A stretch of DNA of 64,000 bases from Mycobacterium pinniadriaticum (GTDB lineage Bacteria > Actinomycetota > Actinomycetes > Mycobacteriales > Mycobacteriaceae). The notes beneath the pieces were generated by a model that searched no databases, was not told the DNA's origin, and saw only the letters and a list, made by a program, of their open reading frames with translations. The translations under genes and the position numbers were made by a program. Below, one piece after another: positions 38,886 to 48,201 of this stretch; position 1 is the first letter of the stretch; every line of letters begins with the position of its first letter. The stretch lies in assembly GCF_026242045.1 (NCBI RefSeq), contig NZ_JAPJDO010000010.1, positions 124,001 through 188,000 of the forward strand, read 5' to 3'.

Positions 38886-39941
38886 ATGACGCAGACCATC
38901 GACCGGCAGCCGATGCGCGGCGACGACGGCACACCGGATCCGGGCGGCCCCATCCTGACCGAGTTGCCGAGCGTCACCACGCTCACCATGGCACAGGCGA
39001 TCAACCGGGCCCTACACGATGCCATGGCTTGCGACGAACGGGTACTGGTGTTCGGCGAAGACGTCGCCACCCTCGGCGGGGTGTTCCGCATCACCGAGGG
39101 GCTGACCGAAACCTTCGGTGAGCAAAGGTGTTTCGACACCCCGCTGGCCGAGTCGGCGATCATCGGTATTGCCGTAGGCCTGGCCATCCGCGGTTTCGTG
39201 CCGGTCCCGGAGATCCAGTTCGACGGCTTTTCCTACCCCGCCTTCGACCAGATGGTCAGCCACCTCGCCAAGTACCGGATGCGAACCCGTGGCCAGGTCG
39301 ATATGCCCGTCACGGTCAGGATCCCGTCGTTCGGCGGCATCGGCGCGGTCGAGCACCACTCGGAATCTACCGAAACCTATTGGGTGCATACGGCTGGGCT
39401 GAAAGTCGTTGTGCCCTCAACCCCCTCGGATGCCTATTGGCTGCTTCGGCATGCGATCGCCGCCCGTGACCCGGTGATCTACCTGGAGCCCAAGCGACGA
39501 TACTGGGGTCGCGAGGCCGTCGATCTCGCCGTCCCGGGCCCGCCGATCGGAAAGGCGACCGTCCGGCGCGCCGGCGACGACGTCACGGTGCTCACCTACG
39601 GCGGGTTGGTCGGAGCCGCGCTGAATGCGGCCGAACTCGCCGACTGGAGCCTGGAAGTCGTGGACCTTCGCTCGTTGAGCCCGCTGGATTTCGACACCGT
39701 CGCCGCGTCGGTCCGCAAGACCGGCCGCGCGGTCGTCATGCACGAGGGGCCGCGGACTCTCGGCTTCGGCGCCGAGCTCGCGGCGCGAATCTCCGAGGAG
39801 TTGTTCTACGACCTCGAGTCACCGGTGTTGCGCGCCACCGGATTCGACACTCCGTACCCGCCGGCACGGCTGGAGAAGGTCTGGCTACCGGGAGTGGACC
39901 GGCTACTGGACTGCGTCGAGAAAGCGATGCGTCGGCCATGA
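38886..39941 (+). CDS. bkdB: Branched-chain 2-oxoacid dehydrogenase E1 beta
   Basis: 351 residues from the ATG at 38886; the ATG at 38881 runs into a stop after two codons. It shows the transketolase-type E1 beta features [39 protein letters not shown], the central [15 protein letters not shown] and the C-terminal [18 protein letters not shown]. It forms the alpha2beta2 E1 with BkdA. Its end overlaps bkdC through ATGA. Confidence 0.93.
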   Translation: MTQTIDRQPMRGDDGTPDPGGPILTELPSVTTLTMAQAINRALHDAMACDERVLVFGEDVATLGGVFRITEGLTETFGEQRCFDTPLAESAIIGIAVGLAIRGFVPVPEIQFDGFSYPAFDQMVSHLAKYRMRTRGQVDMPVTVRIPSFGGIGAVEHHSESTETYWVHTAGLKVVVPSTPSDAYWLLRHAIAARDPVIYLEPKRRYWGREAVDLAVPGPPIGKATVRRAGDDVTVLTYGGLVGAALNAAELADWSLEVVDLRSLSPLDFDTVAASVRKTGRAVVMHEGPRTLGFGAELAARISEELFYDLESPVLRATGFDTPYPPARLEKVWLPGVDRLLDCVEKAMRRP

Positions 39942-41047
39942 GCGACTTCCTGGTTCCGGACCTGGGTGAGGGCCTGGTGGACGCGACGATCACCGGGTGG
40001 GCCGTCAGCGTCGGCGATGTCGTCGAGCTCAACCAGGCGCTGTGCACGGTCGAGACCAACAAGGCCCAGGTCGAGATTCCCAGCCCGTACGCGGGACGGG
40101 TCTCCGAGCTCGGCGGCGCCGAGGGTGACACCCTGGCGGTGGGAACGCTGTTGGTGCGTATCGATACGGGGGATTCGCCGGCGCGCACCCCGGTGCTGGT
40201 CGGCTACGGCGTCGACGACGGCATGGACCGCAGCTGGAGACCCCGCGCGGCCCCCAAGGTGCGCAAGTTGGCGGCCGACCTTGCGGTGGATCTGCCGGGG
40301 CTACAACCAGGTTCGGGTGTCGGTGGGGTCATCACCCGCGACGACGTGTTGAACGCGGCTGGGACGCCCCGGCCGGCGCAGAGCGTGCCGGTGCGCGGAG
40401 TCCATGCCAGGATGGCGGCCCAGATGACCCTGTCACGCAGCCGGATCCCGGATGCGCATGCCAGCGTGCAGGTGGATTGCTCTGCGCTGCTGCGGCTTCG
40501 GGACGCCCTGGACATCACACCGTTCGTCCTGACGTTGCGCCTCCTGGTCATCGCGCTGAAGCGACATCCGCTGCTCAACGCGACATGGGTCGATTCCGAA
40601 GCCGGACCGGAGATTCGGCAGCATACCGACGTCCGGCTGGGGCTGGCGGTGGCCACCGAGCGCGGTTTGGTGGTGCCGGTGATCGATGCGGGAGAGGCTT
40701 CGACCCGACGCCTGGCCGAGGCCGTCGACGATGTGGTGGCGCAGGCACGGGCGGGCACACTGGCACCGACTCAGTTGAGCGGGTCGACGTTCACGGTGTC
40801 GAACTTCGGCGCGCTGGGGCTCGATGAGGGTGTTCCGGTGATCAACTATCCCGAGGCCGCGATTCTCGGCGTGGGTTCGTTGAAGCCGCGGGCCGTGGTG
40901 GTCGACGACGCCGTGGTCGCCAGGCCGACGATGACGCTGACGTGTGCGTTCGACCATCGCGTCGCCGACGGCGCCCAGGCCGCGGCATTCCTGACCGACC
41001 TGCGAGGGCTGATCGAAGCACCGGAGACGGCGCTGCTCGATCTCTGA
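39938..41047 (+). CDS. bkdC: Dihydrolipoyl acyltransferase E2 of the branched-chain complex
   Basis: 369 residues. A single lipoyl domain (1-80) has the lipoylated Lys in [16 protein letters not shown]. The peripheral subunit-binding domain (about 100-140) contains [15 protein letters not shown] and VITRDDVL. The catalytic domain (150-369) has [11 protein letters not shown] and the active-site [12 protein letters not shown] (His/Asp). It transfers the branched acyl group to CoA. The E3 subunit (Lpd) is encoded elsewhere. Last gene of the keto-acid operon. Confidence 0.94.
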   Translation: MSDFLVPDLGEGLVDATITGWAVSVGDVVELNQALCTVETNKAQVEIPSPYAGRVSELGGAEGDTLAVGTLLVRIDTGDSPARTPVLVGYGVDDGMDRSWRPRAAPKVRKLAADLAVDLPGLQPGSGVGGVITRDDVLNAAGTPRPAQSVPVRGVHARMAAQMTLSRSRIPDAHASVQVDCSALLRLRDALDITPFVLTLRLLVIALKRHPLLNATWVDSEAGPEIRQHTDVRLGLAVATERGLVVPVIDAGEASTRRLAEAVDDVVAQARAGTLAPTQLSGSTFTVSNFGALGLDEGVPVINYPEAAILGVGSLKPRAVVVDDAVVARPTMTLTCAFDHRVADGAQAAAFLTDLRGLIEAPETALLDL

Positions 41048-41139
41048 GCCCTCGTGTTGGCCTCGCCGAGCGTGCGAGCTTCTGTCGACGAACCGGCTTG
41101 CGAACACCGACATCTCCCACGCTCGGCGGCACCGAGTTG

Positions 41140-41886
41140 TCAGCGGCGTTGCGCAGCGGCCAGCCGGGCCTTGAATTCCGGTGACTCGATCGAGATGGCC
41201 TGCGGGTCGAGCTCGATGTCCTTGGCCGCCTCGTGATGGTCGGTGTCCACGAAGCCGGGGAGCGCGGTGGCACGCATCGACGCCTTCGTCGCGAGAACGA
41301 TCTCACGCGGCGCCGCCGCTGGGCCGGCGGCCAGTTCCAGTGCGGCGGCGACGGGATCCTCGGCGACGGTGAGGGCTAGGCCATGCCGCACCGCGGCCTC
41401 GGCGTCGAAGCGCATGCCGAACAGCAGGGCGGCGCGGGCGACCTGTGGACCGACCGCGCGCTGCAGCATCCAGGTGGCGCCGCCGCCGGGATGGATGCCC
41501 AACTTCTGGAACCGCGGGTCGAAGAACGCGTGCGGCCCGGCGATGCGGACATCGGCGGCGAGCGCCAGGTTCAGCCCCGCGCCCACCGCGGCGCCGTTGA
41601 CCGCCGCGATCGTCGGCAGCGTGCAGCGGCCGACGGCCATGAAGCCCGCATAGATGCGCTCGAGCCCTTCTTTGGCAGCGGCGCCGAGGGCGGACAGATC
41701 CGCGCCCGCACAGAACGCCTTGCCCGCACCGGTGATCACGACCGCGTGCGCCTCGGCCTCGGCGGCCTCGACCGCCGAGCACAGCTGCTGCGACATCGCA
41801 TCGGTGACGGCGTTGCGCCGGTCGGGATCGTTCACGGTGATCAGGGCGACGCGATCGACGATTTCATAAAGCACCAAATCTGTCAC
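41140..41886 (-). CDS. Enoyl-CoA hydratase/isomerase (crotonase family)
   Basis: 248 residues from a GTG. Crotonase landmarks: [14 protein letters not shown] (oxyanion hole) and [20 protein letters not shown], then [21 protein letters not shown]. The second-glutamate region reads HPGGG, so only part of the usual hydratase Glu pair is apparent. It is convergent with the bkd operon and divergent from the biuret-type operon. Its orientation relative to lipQ is like that of echA14 in M. tuberculosis, so it may be that gene displaced by the insert. Confidence 0.85.
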   Translation of the reverse strand: MTDLVLYEIVDRVALITVNDPDRRNAVTDAMSQQLCSAVEAAEAEAHAVVITGAGKAFCAGADLSALGAAAKEGLERIYAGFMAVGRCTLPTIAAVNGAAVGAGLNLALAADVRIAGPHAFFDPRFQKLGIHPGGGATWMLQRAVGPQVARAALLFGMRFDAEAAVRHGLALTVAEDPVAAALELAAGPAAAPREIVLATKASMRATALPGFVDTDHHEAAKDIELDPQAISIESPEFKARLAAAQRR

Positions 41887-41985
41887 AGCCTTGATCGTGC
41901 CACTGCCGTCGAGCGGGTGAACAGGCGGAGTCGCTTCAGTTGAGTTTCAATTGTTCATTCGTCCGATGCCTCAGAAGGGACCTCC

Positions 41986-42645
41986 ATGGCCACTGTCAAC
42001 GCGGAACCCTTCCCGCTGGACTTCGACGTCGCGAGCACCGCCCTGGTGATCATCGACATGCAGCGTGACTTCGTGCTGCCCGGTGGATTTGGTGAGGCAC
42101 TCGGCAACGACACCTCGCTGCTCCTCGCCGCGGTGGAACCGATCGAGCGGGTGCTGGCCCAGGCCCGCAAGATCGGGATGCTGGTCGTGCACACCCGCGA
42201 AGGGCACCGGGCCGATCTGAGTGATTGCCCGCGGGCGAAACTGAACCGCGGCGGCAAGACGTTCATCGGCGAGGCCGGCCCGATGGGCCGCATTCTGGTT
42301 CGCGGCGAAAAGGGCCACGACATCATCGACCAGCTGTATCCCGTTGACGGCGAGCCGGTGATCGACAAGCCGGGCAAGGGCAGCTTCCATGCCACCGACC
42401 TGAGTCAGATCTTGTCCGACCGCGGCATCAACACGCTGGTGGTCTGCGGCGTGACCACGGAGGTCTGCGTGCACACCACGGTCCGCGAGGCCAACGACCG
42501 CGGCTTCGAATGCCTGGTGCTCAGCGATTGTGTGGCCTCCTACTTCCCGGAATTCCAGCGAGTGGCACTCGAGATGATCAAGGCGCAGGGCGCGATCTTC
42601 GGCTGGGTCGCCGACGCCGATCAGTTCATCGCCGCGACGTCGTGA
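41986..42645 (+). CDS. Isochorismatase-fold cysteine hydrolase, biuret-hydrolase-like
   Basis: 219 residues, the family length. The catalytic triad is visible: D24 (VIIDMQRDF), K128 ([10 protein letters not shown]) and C161 (GVTTEVCV). The blocks [32 protein letters not shown] and [18 protein letters not shown] closely follow Rhizobium biuretase BiuH as I remember it. It probably hydrolyses an N-carbamoyl or biuret-type amide in the cytosol, releasing ammonia. First gene of a four-gene operon; three bases separate it from fdrA. A related ureide substrate remains possible. Confidence 0.8.
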   Translation: MATVNAEPFPLDFDVASTALVIIDMQRDFVLPGGFGEALGNDTSLLLAAVEPIERVLAQARKIGMLVVHTREGHRADLSDCPRAKLNRGGKTFIGEAGPMGRILVRGEKGHDIIDQLYPVDGEPVIDKPGKGSFHATDLSQILSDRGINTLVVCGVTTEVCVHTTVREANDRGFECLVLSDCVASYFPEFQRVALEMIKAQGAIFGWVADADQFIAATS

Positions 42646-42648
42646 CAT

Positions 42649-44193
42649 ATGGCGACCAGTTCGCGTTTCTACCCCAACCTGTACAAGGACTCGGTGTCCT
42701 TGATGACGGTGTCGGCGCGGGTGACGTCGATCCCCGGAATCGAGGCTGCGTCGGTGGTGATGGCCTCGGCCACCAACGTCGACAACCTGGCGCAGGCCGG
42801 TCTCGGCGCGTTCGAGGTCCGGCCCAACGATCTCGTCGTGGCCGTCGCGGGCACCGAGGAGGCCTGTGACGAGGCTCTCGCGGTGGCCGACAAGCTGCTG
42901 TCGGCAGCACCCGCGGACAGTGGTGAATCCACTGCGGCCGCGCCGACCACCAGCATCCAGATGGCTGTCGCGGCCGACCCCTCGGTCAACCTCGCCCTGA
43001 TCTCGGTGCCCGGCGACTACGCAGCCGCCGAGGCGATGAAGGCGCTGCGACTGGGCTTGGACGTCATGGTGTTCAGCGACAACGTCAGCGTGGAAGCCGA
43101 ACTCGCGCTCAAGCAATACGCCCGCGAGGCCGACTTGATGGTGATGGGCCCGGACTGCGGCACCTCGATCGTCAACGGCATCCCGCTGGGTTTCGCGAAT
43201 GTCGTGCGCCGCGGGCCGATCGGGGTGGTCGGCGCCTCGGGCACCGGCACCCAGGAGGTCACCGTCCGGATCCACCAGAACGGATCGGGGGTGTCACAAG
43301 CCCTGGGCACCGGCGGCCACGACCTGGCCGACGCCATCGGCGGCATCTCGATGCTGCACGGCCTGGCCGCCCTTGACAGCGATCCGTCCACGACGGTCAT
43401 CATCCTGGTGTCCAAGCCGCCGTCGGCCGCGGTGGCGGCGAAAGTCCTCGCCGCGGCACAGGCCAGTGCCAAGCCCATCGTCGTCATCTTCCTCGGCGCC
43501 GACCCGGCTTCCATCACCGCCGACGGGGTGTACGGCGCGGCCTCCCTCGCCCAGGCCGCCGACATGGCCGTCGCACTGGCCAGCGGCCAACAGCCCAGAT
43601 CCGGCGACATCGCGATCTCACCCGAAATACACACAACCCTCGGTGATCTCGCCGGTTCGATGGCGCCCGACCAGCGGTACGTCCGGGGCGTCTTCTCCGG
43701 GGGCACGTTCTGCTTCGAGGCGCAACTGGTCCACCGCTCTCACGGCATCACCGCCCATTCCAACACCCCGGTGACCGGCAACACCGCGCTGACCGACATC
43801 CGGACCAGCCGGCAACACACCATCATCGACATGGGTGATGACGAATTCACCCAGGGCAGGCCGCATCCCATGATCGACCCGTCGGGAAAGGACGCCCGCA
43901 TCCGCGACGAGATCGCCGACCCGACGACGGCGGTCGTGCTGTTCGACGTGGTCCTCGGCTACGGTTCGGCCGATGACCCCACGGCGGAACTGATTTCGAT
44001 CATCGAGTCCGCTCGCGCCGAGGGATCGACGGTCGCATTCATCGGCTACGTGTGCGGCACCGACCTCGACCCGCAGGATCGCACCAAGGCCGTCGCCGGC
44101 CTGCGGTCGGCCGGGGTGCTGGTCGCGTCCAGCAACGCCGAGGCCGCGCTGTGGTCGGCGACCCTGATCACCGCGCGGGGAGTCGACCGGTGA
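42649..44193 (+). CDS. fdrA: FdrA/AllF-like protein (acyl-CoA-synthetase-like fold)
   Basis: 514 residues, FdrA size. It resembles the succinyl-CoA synthetase alpha/beta fold: SVPGDYAAAEAMKALRLGLD, MGPDCGTSIVNGIPLGFAN, GVVGASGTGTQEVT and GTGGHDLADAIGGISMLHGL; the second half has GTFCFEAQLVHR and IDMGDDEFTQGRPHPMIDP. In E. coli FdrA (AllF) with AllG and AllH makes the oxamate carbamoyltransferase of allantoin use (from memory). Here AllH (DUF2877) is absent. The stop overlaps the next GTG. Confidence 0.88.
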   Translation: MATSSRFYPNLYKDSVSLMTVSARVTSIPGIEAASVVMASATNVDNLAQAGLGAFEVRPNDLVVAVAGTEEACDEALAVADKLLSAAPADSGESTAAAPTTSIQMAVAADPSVNLALISVPGDYAAAEAMKALRLGLDVMVFSDNVSVEAELALKQYAREADLMVMGPDCGTSIVNGIPLGFANVVRRGPIGVVGASGTGTQEVTVRIHQNGSGVSQALGTGGHDLADAIGGISMLHGLAALDSDPSTTVIILVSKPPSAAVAAKVLAAAQASAKPIVVIFLGADPASITADGVYGAASLAQAADMAVALASGQQPRSGDIAISPEIHTTLGDLAGSMAPDQRYVRGVFSGGTFCFEAQLVHRSHGITAHSNTPVTGNTALTDIRTSRQHTIIDMGDDEFTQGRPHPMIDPSGKDARIRDEIADPTTAVVLFDVVLGYGSADDPTAELISIIESARAEGSTVAFIGYVCGTDLDPQDRTKAVAGLRSAGVLVASSNAEAALWSATLITARGVDR

Positions 44194-45608
44194 AGAAGCT
44201 GTTCGAACAGGATCTCAAGGTCGTCAACGTCGGCGTGCAGGGTTTCGCCGCCAACATCACCGCCGCCGGCGGCCAGGTCACCAACATCGCCTGGGTGCCC
44301 CCCGCGGGAGCCGATCCGGTATTGGGCTGGACGTTGGCCACCCTGGTCGGTAACCCCCGCATCGAGGCGGCCAACCGGATCGCCCACGACCGCTATCTGG
44401 AGGCGCAACCACGCCTGGTCGAACTGGTTCGCGCGGGCGAGGCGATCGTCGGCCTCGGTCCGGGCGAGCGCCGCATCCTGCACTCTGGGCCGCCGATCGC
44501 CTGGCCCGATATGTGCGGGCCGCAGCGCGGCGCCATCGCCGGGGCGATCCTCTACGAGGGATGGGCCGAGGATCTCGACGCCGCCGAAAAGCTCGCCGAG
44601 AGTGGGGAAGTGGCGCTGGATCCCTGCCACGAGCACAGCGCGGTCGGGCCGATGGCGGGCATCATCAGCCCGTCCATGCCGGTGTGGGTGGTGGAGAACA
44701 CCGCTGCGGGGAACCGGGCCTTCTGCAATCTGAACGAGGGGCTCGGCAAGGTGCTGCGGTTCGGCGCCAACTCACCTGACGTAATCGACCGCTTGCGCTG
44801 GCTGGGCAGCGAATTCTTCGCCACCATGCAGGTCGCCGTGCGGGGGCTGGCCGACCCCGACCTCAAACCGCTGATGGCGCAGGCGCTGCACATGGGCGAC
44901 GAACTGCACAACCGCAACGCCGCCGCGTCGGCGCTTCTGTTCAAGCGGCTGACGCTGTCACTGCTGGGTTCCGGCGTGCCCGGCGATGCCGTGCGACGAG
45001 CTCTGGAGTTCGTGGCGGGCAACGATCATTTCTTCCTCAACATCTCGATGGCCGCGGCCAAGTCGATGTCGGACGCCGCGGCCGGAGTGCCGGGCAGCAG
45101 CATGGTCACGGTGATGGCCCGCAACGGGGTGAACTTCGGCATCAAGCTGTCCGGAACGGATGATCAATGGTTCCAGGCTCCCGCCAATCCCATTGACGGA
45201 CTGTACTTCCCGGGATACTCGGTCGACGATGCGGCCGCCGACCTGGGCGACTCGGCGATCACCGAGACCAACGGGCTCGGCGGATTCGCGATGGCCGCCT
45301 CACCGGCGATCGTCCAGTTCGTCGGAGGGACACCCGCGGACGCGACGGCCAACAGCCGACGCATGCTGTCCATCACGCTGGGCACCAATCCGGCGTTCAC
45401 GTTGCCGCCGTTGAACTTCGGCGGTACACCAGCCGGAATCGACGCCCGCCTGGTCGTCGATACCGGTGTCCTGCCGATCATCAACACCGGCATCGCGCAC
45501 CGCAAGGCCGGCGTCGGACAGATCGGCGCCGGCATCACCACCGCGCCGATGGAATGCTTCACCGACGCGCTGGCCACACTGGCCTGCGGGCTCGGAGCCG
45601 GCGCATGA
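44190..45608 (+). CDS. DUF1116/AllG-like protein, carbamoyltransferase partner
   Basis: 472 residues from the GTG at 44190, which overlaps the fdrA stop; upstream sequence in this frame is non-native. DUF1116 features: QDLKVVNVGVQGFA, PAGADPVLGWTLATL, SGPPIAWPDMCGPQRGA, DPCHEHSAVGPMAGIISPSM and ARNGVNFGIKLSG. This is the YlbE/AllG family, partner of FdrA in carbamoyl transfer to or from phosphate. It probably forms a complex with FdrA. The end overlaps the carbamate kinase ATG by four bases. Confidence 0.88.
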   Translation: MKKLFEQDLKVVNVGVQGFAANITAAGGQVTNIAWVPPAGADPVLGWTLATLVGNPRIEAANRIAHDRYLEAQPRLVELVRAGEAIVGLGPGERRILHSGPPIAWPDMCGPQRGAIAGAILYEGWAEDLDAAEKLAESGEVALDPCHEHSAVGPMAGIISPSMPVWVVENTAAGNRAFCNLNEGLGKVLRFGANSPDVIDRLRWLGSEFFATMQVAVRGLADPDLKPLMAQALHMGDELHNRNAAASALLFKRLTLSLLGSGVPGDAVRRALEFVAGNDHFFLNISMAAAKSMSDAAAGVPGSSMVTVMARNGVNFGIKLSGTDDQWFQAPANPIDGLYFPGYSVDDAAADLGDSAITETNGLGGFAMAASPAIVQFVGGTPADATANSRRMLSITLGTNPAFTLPPLNFGGTPAGIDARLVVDTGVLPIINTGIAHRKAGVGQIGAGITTAPMECFTDALATLACGLGAGA

Positions 45609-46972
45609 CGATTGCGATCGTCGCGTTCGGCGGCAACGCACTGGTCACCGACGCCGACCACGACTCCATCCCGCAACAGTACGAGACGGTCAGCGCGACC
45701 GTGCCACCGCTGGTCGACATGGTAGAGCGGGGCTGGAAACTCGTTGTGTCGCATGGCAACGGGCCGCAGGTGGGATTCATCCTCCGCCGCTCCGAACTCG
45801 CCCAGGACGAGGTCGATCCGGTTCCCGTCGACTACGCCGTGGCCGACACCCAGGGCGCGATCGGTTACATGTTCGTCAAAGCCCTGCGCAACGAACTGGC
45901 CCGGCGGGGGCTGTCCCGGCCGGTCGTGGCAGTGGTGACCCACTCGGTGGTCCGCCTCGACGATCCGGCCTTCGACGATCCGACCAAGCCGGTCGGATCG
46001 TTCCTCACCGAGGCCAGGGCCACGGCGTTGGCGGCCAGCCAGGGCTGGACGATTGCCGAGGACTCCGGCCGCGGATGGCGGCGCACGGTGGCCTCGCCGC
46101 GGCCCACGACGATCCTGGAGACCCACGTGATCGGCCGGCTGATCGACGACGGCGCGATCGTCGTCGCGGTCGGCGGTGGCGGTATCCCGGTCGCGCTCGA
46201 ACCGGACGGCACCGTCGTCGGGGTGGAAGCCGTCGTCGACAAAGACATCGCCTCGGGGCTACTCGCCCATGAACTGGGGGCGGATCTGTTGATGATCCCC
46301 ACCGGAGTGCCCCGGGTGGCCATCGGATTCGGGACACCCGACGAGACCTGGCTCGACACGATCACGGTGGCGCAGGCTCGCGACTACATCGCCGCCGGCC
46401 AGTTCGGCAAGGGCTCGATGGAACCCAAGGTGGCGGCCGTCGCCGACTTCGTTGCCGCGACACCGGGGGCAGTGGGTGTCATCGGGGCCGCCGAGGAGAT
46501 CCCGGCGATCCTGGCCGGGACGTCGGGAACCCGCATCGTCGGCGATACTGAAGCGGTGCCAGCTGACGACGAAACCGACACCGATGCGGTGCTGTTGGCG
46601 GTGAACGGCACCCTGATGCGCGGACTGAAGCTGTCACCGAACATGGCCGCCGCCGGCGCCACCTTCGTTCGGGAGGCCGGCACCGAGCCGGTGTACCGGT
46701 TGTGGACCATCAACGACGACCACCCCGCGATGATCCGGGTCACCGACGGTTCCGGTGTCGCCGTGGCCGTCGAGGTGTGGGAGGTACCCGCGGCGGGCTT
46801 GGCCGAAATCCTGCTCAACGAGCCGCCTGGGCTGTCGATCGGCAAGGTGCGCCTCCACGACGGGTCGACGGTGCTCGGCGTGATCGGAGAGCCCGCTCTG
46901 GTCGAGGGGCAGCGCGAAATCAGCGAGTTCGGCGGCTGGCGGGCCTACACGGCGGCCGAAGGGCTGGTGTGA
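45605..46972 (+). CDS. Carbamate kinase fused to allophanate-hydrolase C-terminal-like domain
   Basis: 455 residues from the ATG at 45605, against about 310 for normal carbamate kinases. Residues 1-310 are the kinase (VAFGGNALV, SHGNGPQVGFILRRSE, VAVGGGGIPVALE, KGSMEPKVAAVADFV), making ATP from carbamoyl phosphate. After an acidic linker, residues 322-455 (VNGTLMRGLKLSP, PVYRLWTINDD, VAVEVWEVPAAGLA, GLSIGKVRLHDGSTVLG, EFGGWRAYTAA) follow the pattern of the AtzF/Dur1,2 allophanate hydrolase C-terminal domain. No amidase domain of that enzyme is present. The fusion suggests handling of an N-carboxy or carbamate intermediate next to the kinase. Confidence 0.88.
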   Translation: MTIAIVAFGGNALVTDADHDSIPQQYETVSATVPPLVDMVERGWKLVVSHGNGPQVGFILRRSELAQDEVDPVPVDYAVADTQGAIGYMFVKALRNELARRGLSRPVVAVVTHSVVRLDDPAFDDPTKPVGSFLTEARATALAASQGWTIAEDSGRGWRRTVASPRPTTILETHVIGRLIDDGAIVVAVGGGGIPVALEPDGTVVGVEAVVDKDIASGLLAHELGADLLMIPTGVPRVAIGFGTPDETWLDTITVAQARDYIAAGQFGKGSMEPKVAAVADFVAATPGAVGVIGAAEEIPAILAGTSGTRIVGDTEAVPADDETDTDAVLLAVNGTLMRGLKLSPNMAAAGATFVREAGTEPVYRLWTINDDHPAMIRVTDGSGVAVAVEVWEVPAAGLAEILLNEPPGLSIGKVRLHDGSTVLGVIGEPALVEGQREISEFGGWRAYTAAEGLV

Positions 46973-47049
46973 CCAAGATGGTATAGCCACGGTCGATGGT
47001 GTCCGATACCATCCGTCACACATACTGACCACGACCCAAGGGCTATCGC

Positions 47050-48147
47050 ATGGGTGAGCGCGAGTTCGCCATCGCCACCTCGGTGCTGCGTGCCACCGGC
47101 TTCCTGGGGGCCATCCGAATCTTCACCGGCATGGCCTGCATCTGCCTGGGGCTGCTCAGCTCGCTCGAACAGCTGCAGGGCATTCAGCCGCTCGGGCCGC
47201 ACGGGGTGCCGGCCCGCGCCATCCACCTGGCGCTGCTGGTGTCGGCGCTGGTGATCGGCGTCTGGTGGCTGGCCGCCCCGTGGCCGGGGCATCGGCGGGC
47301 GATCGCGTTCGCCGTGTGGGGTGACGTCGCGCTGGCCGCGTCCGGGGCCACCCTCGCGGTGCCCGAGGCGCGCTTGTCGGCGACCGTCTACATGTGTCTG
47401 ATCGGGGTGTTCGCGGCGGTGCTGCTCGGGTACCGGGTGCTGTTCCTGCACTGCGGATTCGCGACCGCGACGATCGTGGCGTTCACCTGGGTCGGTGTGC
47501 GCTATGACGGCGCGTCGCTGGCGGTGTTGTCGCTGTATTTTCTGCCCGCGCTGACGACGGTGGTGGTGATGCCGGCGATCGCCGCGATGGTGATCGAGGG
47601 CACCCGCCGTGGTCTGAGTGCCACCGCGTACGCGGCCAACCGTGATCCGTTGACCGGTCTGCTGAACCGCCGCGGGTTGTATAGGGAAACCGGGCTGGCG
47701 CTGGCCCGGAGTCCGCGGGGTGCGGTGCTCGCCGTGGTCGTGATCGATCTCGACGGATTCAAGCAGCTCAACGATCTTCACGGGCACGGCACCGGCGACG
47801 CCACGCTGCGCACCGTCGCCGAACAGCTATCCGAGATGATCCGGACCCGGGATATCGCCGCCCGCATCGGTGGTGACGAATTCGTGCTCGTCGCTTCGCT
47901 TTTGGACGATCACGACCTCGACAGTTTCATCCGTCGGGTACAGGCGCTCACGTTGCGCAACCCCGACGGGCTGACGTTGCGGTTCAGCGTGGGCGTGACG
48001 TGGGAGCTCGCGGACACCGTCGACTTCGATCTGGATGCCGTCCTGCATCGCGCCGACGAGGCGATGTACCGCGCGAAACGGGTCGGCGGGGGCACGGCCG
48101 TGGTGGTGGAACCGCCGCATGTCGGGGGAGAGCAGCCCGCGGTGTGA
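47050..48147 (+). CDS. Membrane diguanylate cyclase
   Basis: 365 residues. Six or so hydrophobic helices (residues about 20-190) anchor a C-terminal GGDEF domain: RDPLTGLLNRRGLYRETGLAL, VIDLDGFKQLNDLHGHGTGD and RIGGDEFVLVA. The intact GGDEF suggests active cyclic-di-GMP synthesis. The N-terminal membrane part may sense an envelope signal. It lies after the carbamate kinase operon with a 77-base gap and directly before a second GGDEF protein. Confidence 0.9.
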   Translation: MGEREFAIATSVLRATGFLGAIRIFTGMACICLGLLSSLEQLQGIQPLGPHGVPARAIHLALLVSALVIGVWWLAAPWPGHRRAIAFAVWGDVALAASGATLAVPEARLSATVYMCLIGVFAAVLLGYRVLFLHCGFATATIVAFTWVGVRYDGASLAVLSLYFLPALTTVVVMPAIAAMVIEGTRRGLSATAYAANRDPLTGLLNRRGLYRETGLALARSPRGAVLAVVVIDLDGFKQLNDLHGHGTGDATLRTVAEQLSEMIRTRDIAARIGGDEFVLVASLLDDHDLDSFIRRVQALTLRNPDGLTLRFSVGVTWELADTVDFDLDAVLHRADEAMYRAKRVGGGTAVVVEPPHVGGEQPAV

Positions 48148-48201
48148 GGGACGGATACCTAGACTGGGGTGAACGTGGGATCGGGGATCAGGGGGGCACC
48201 C

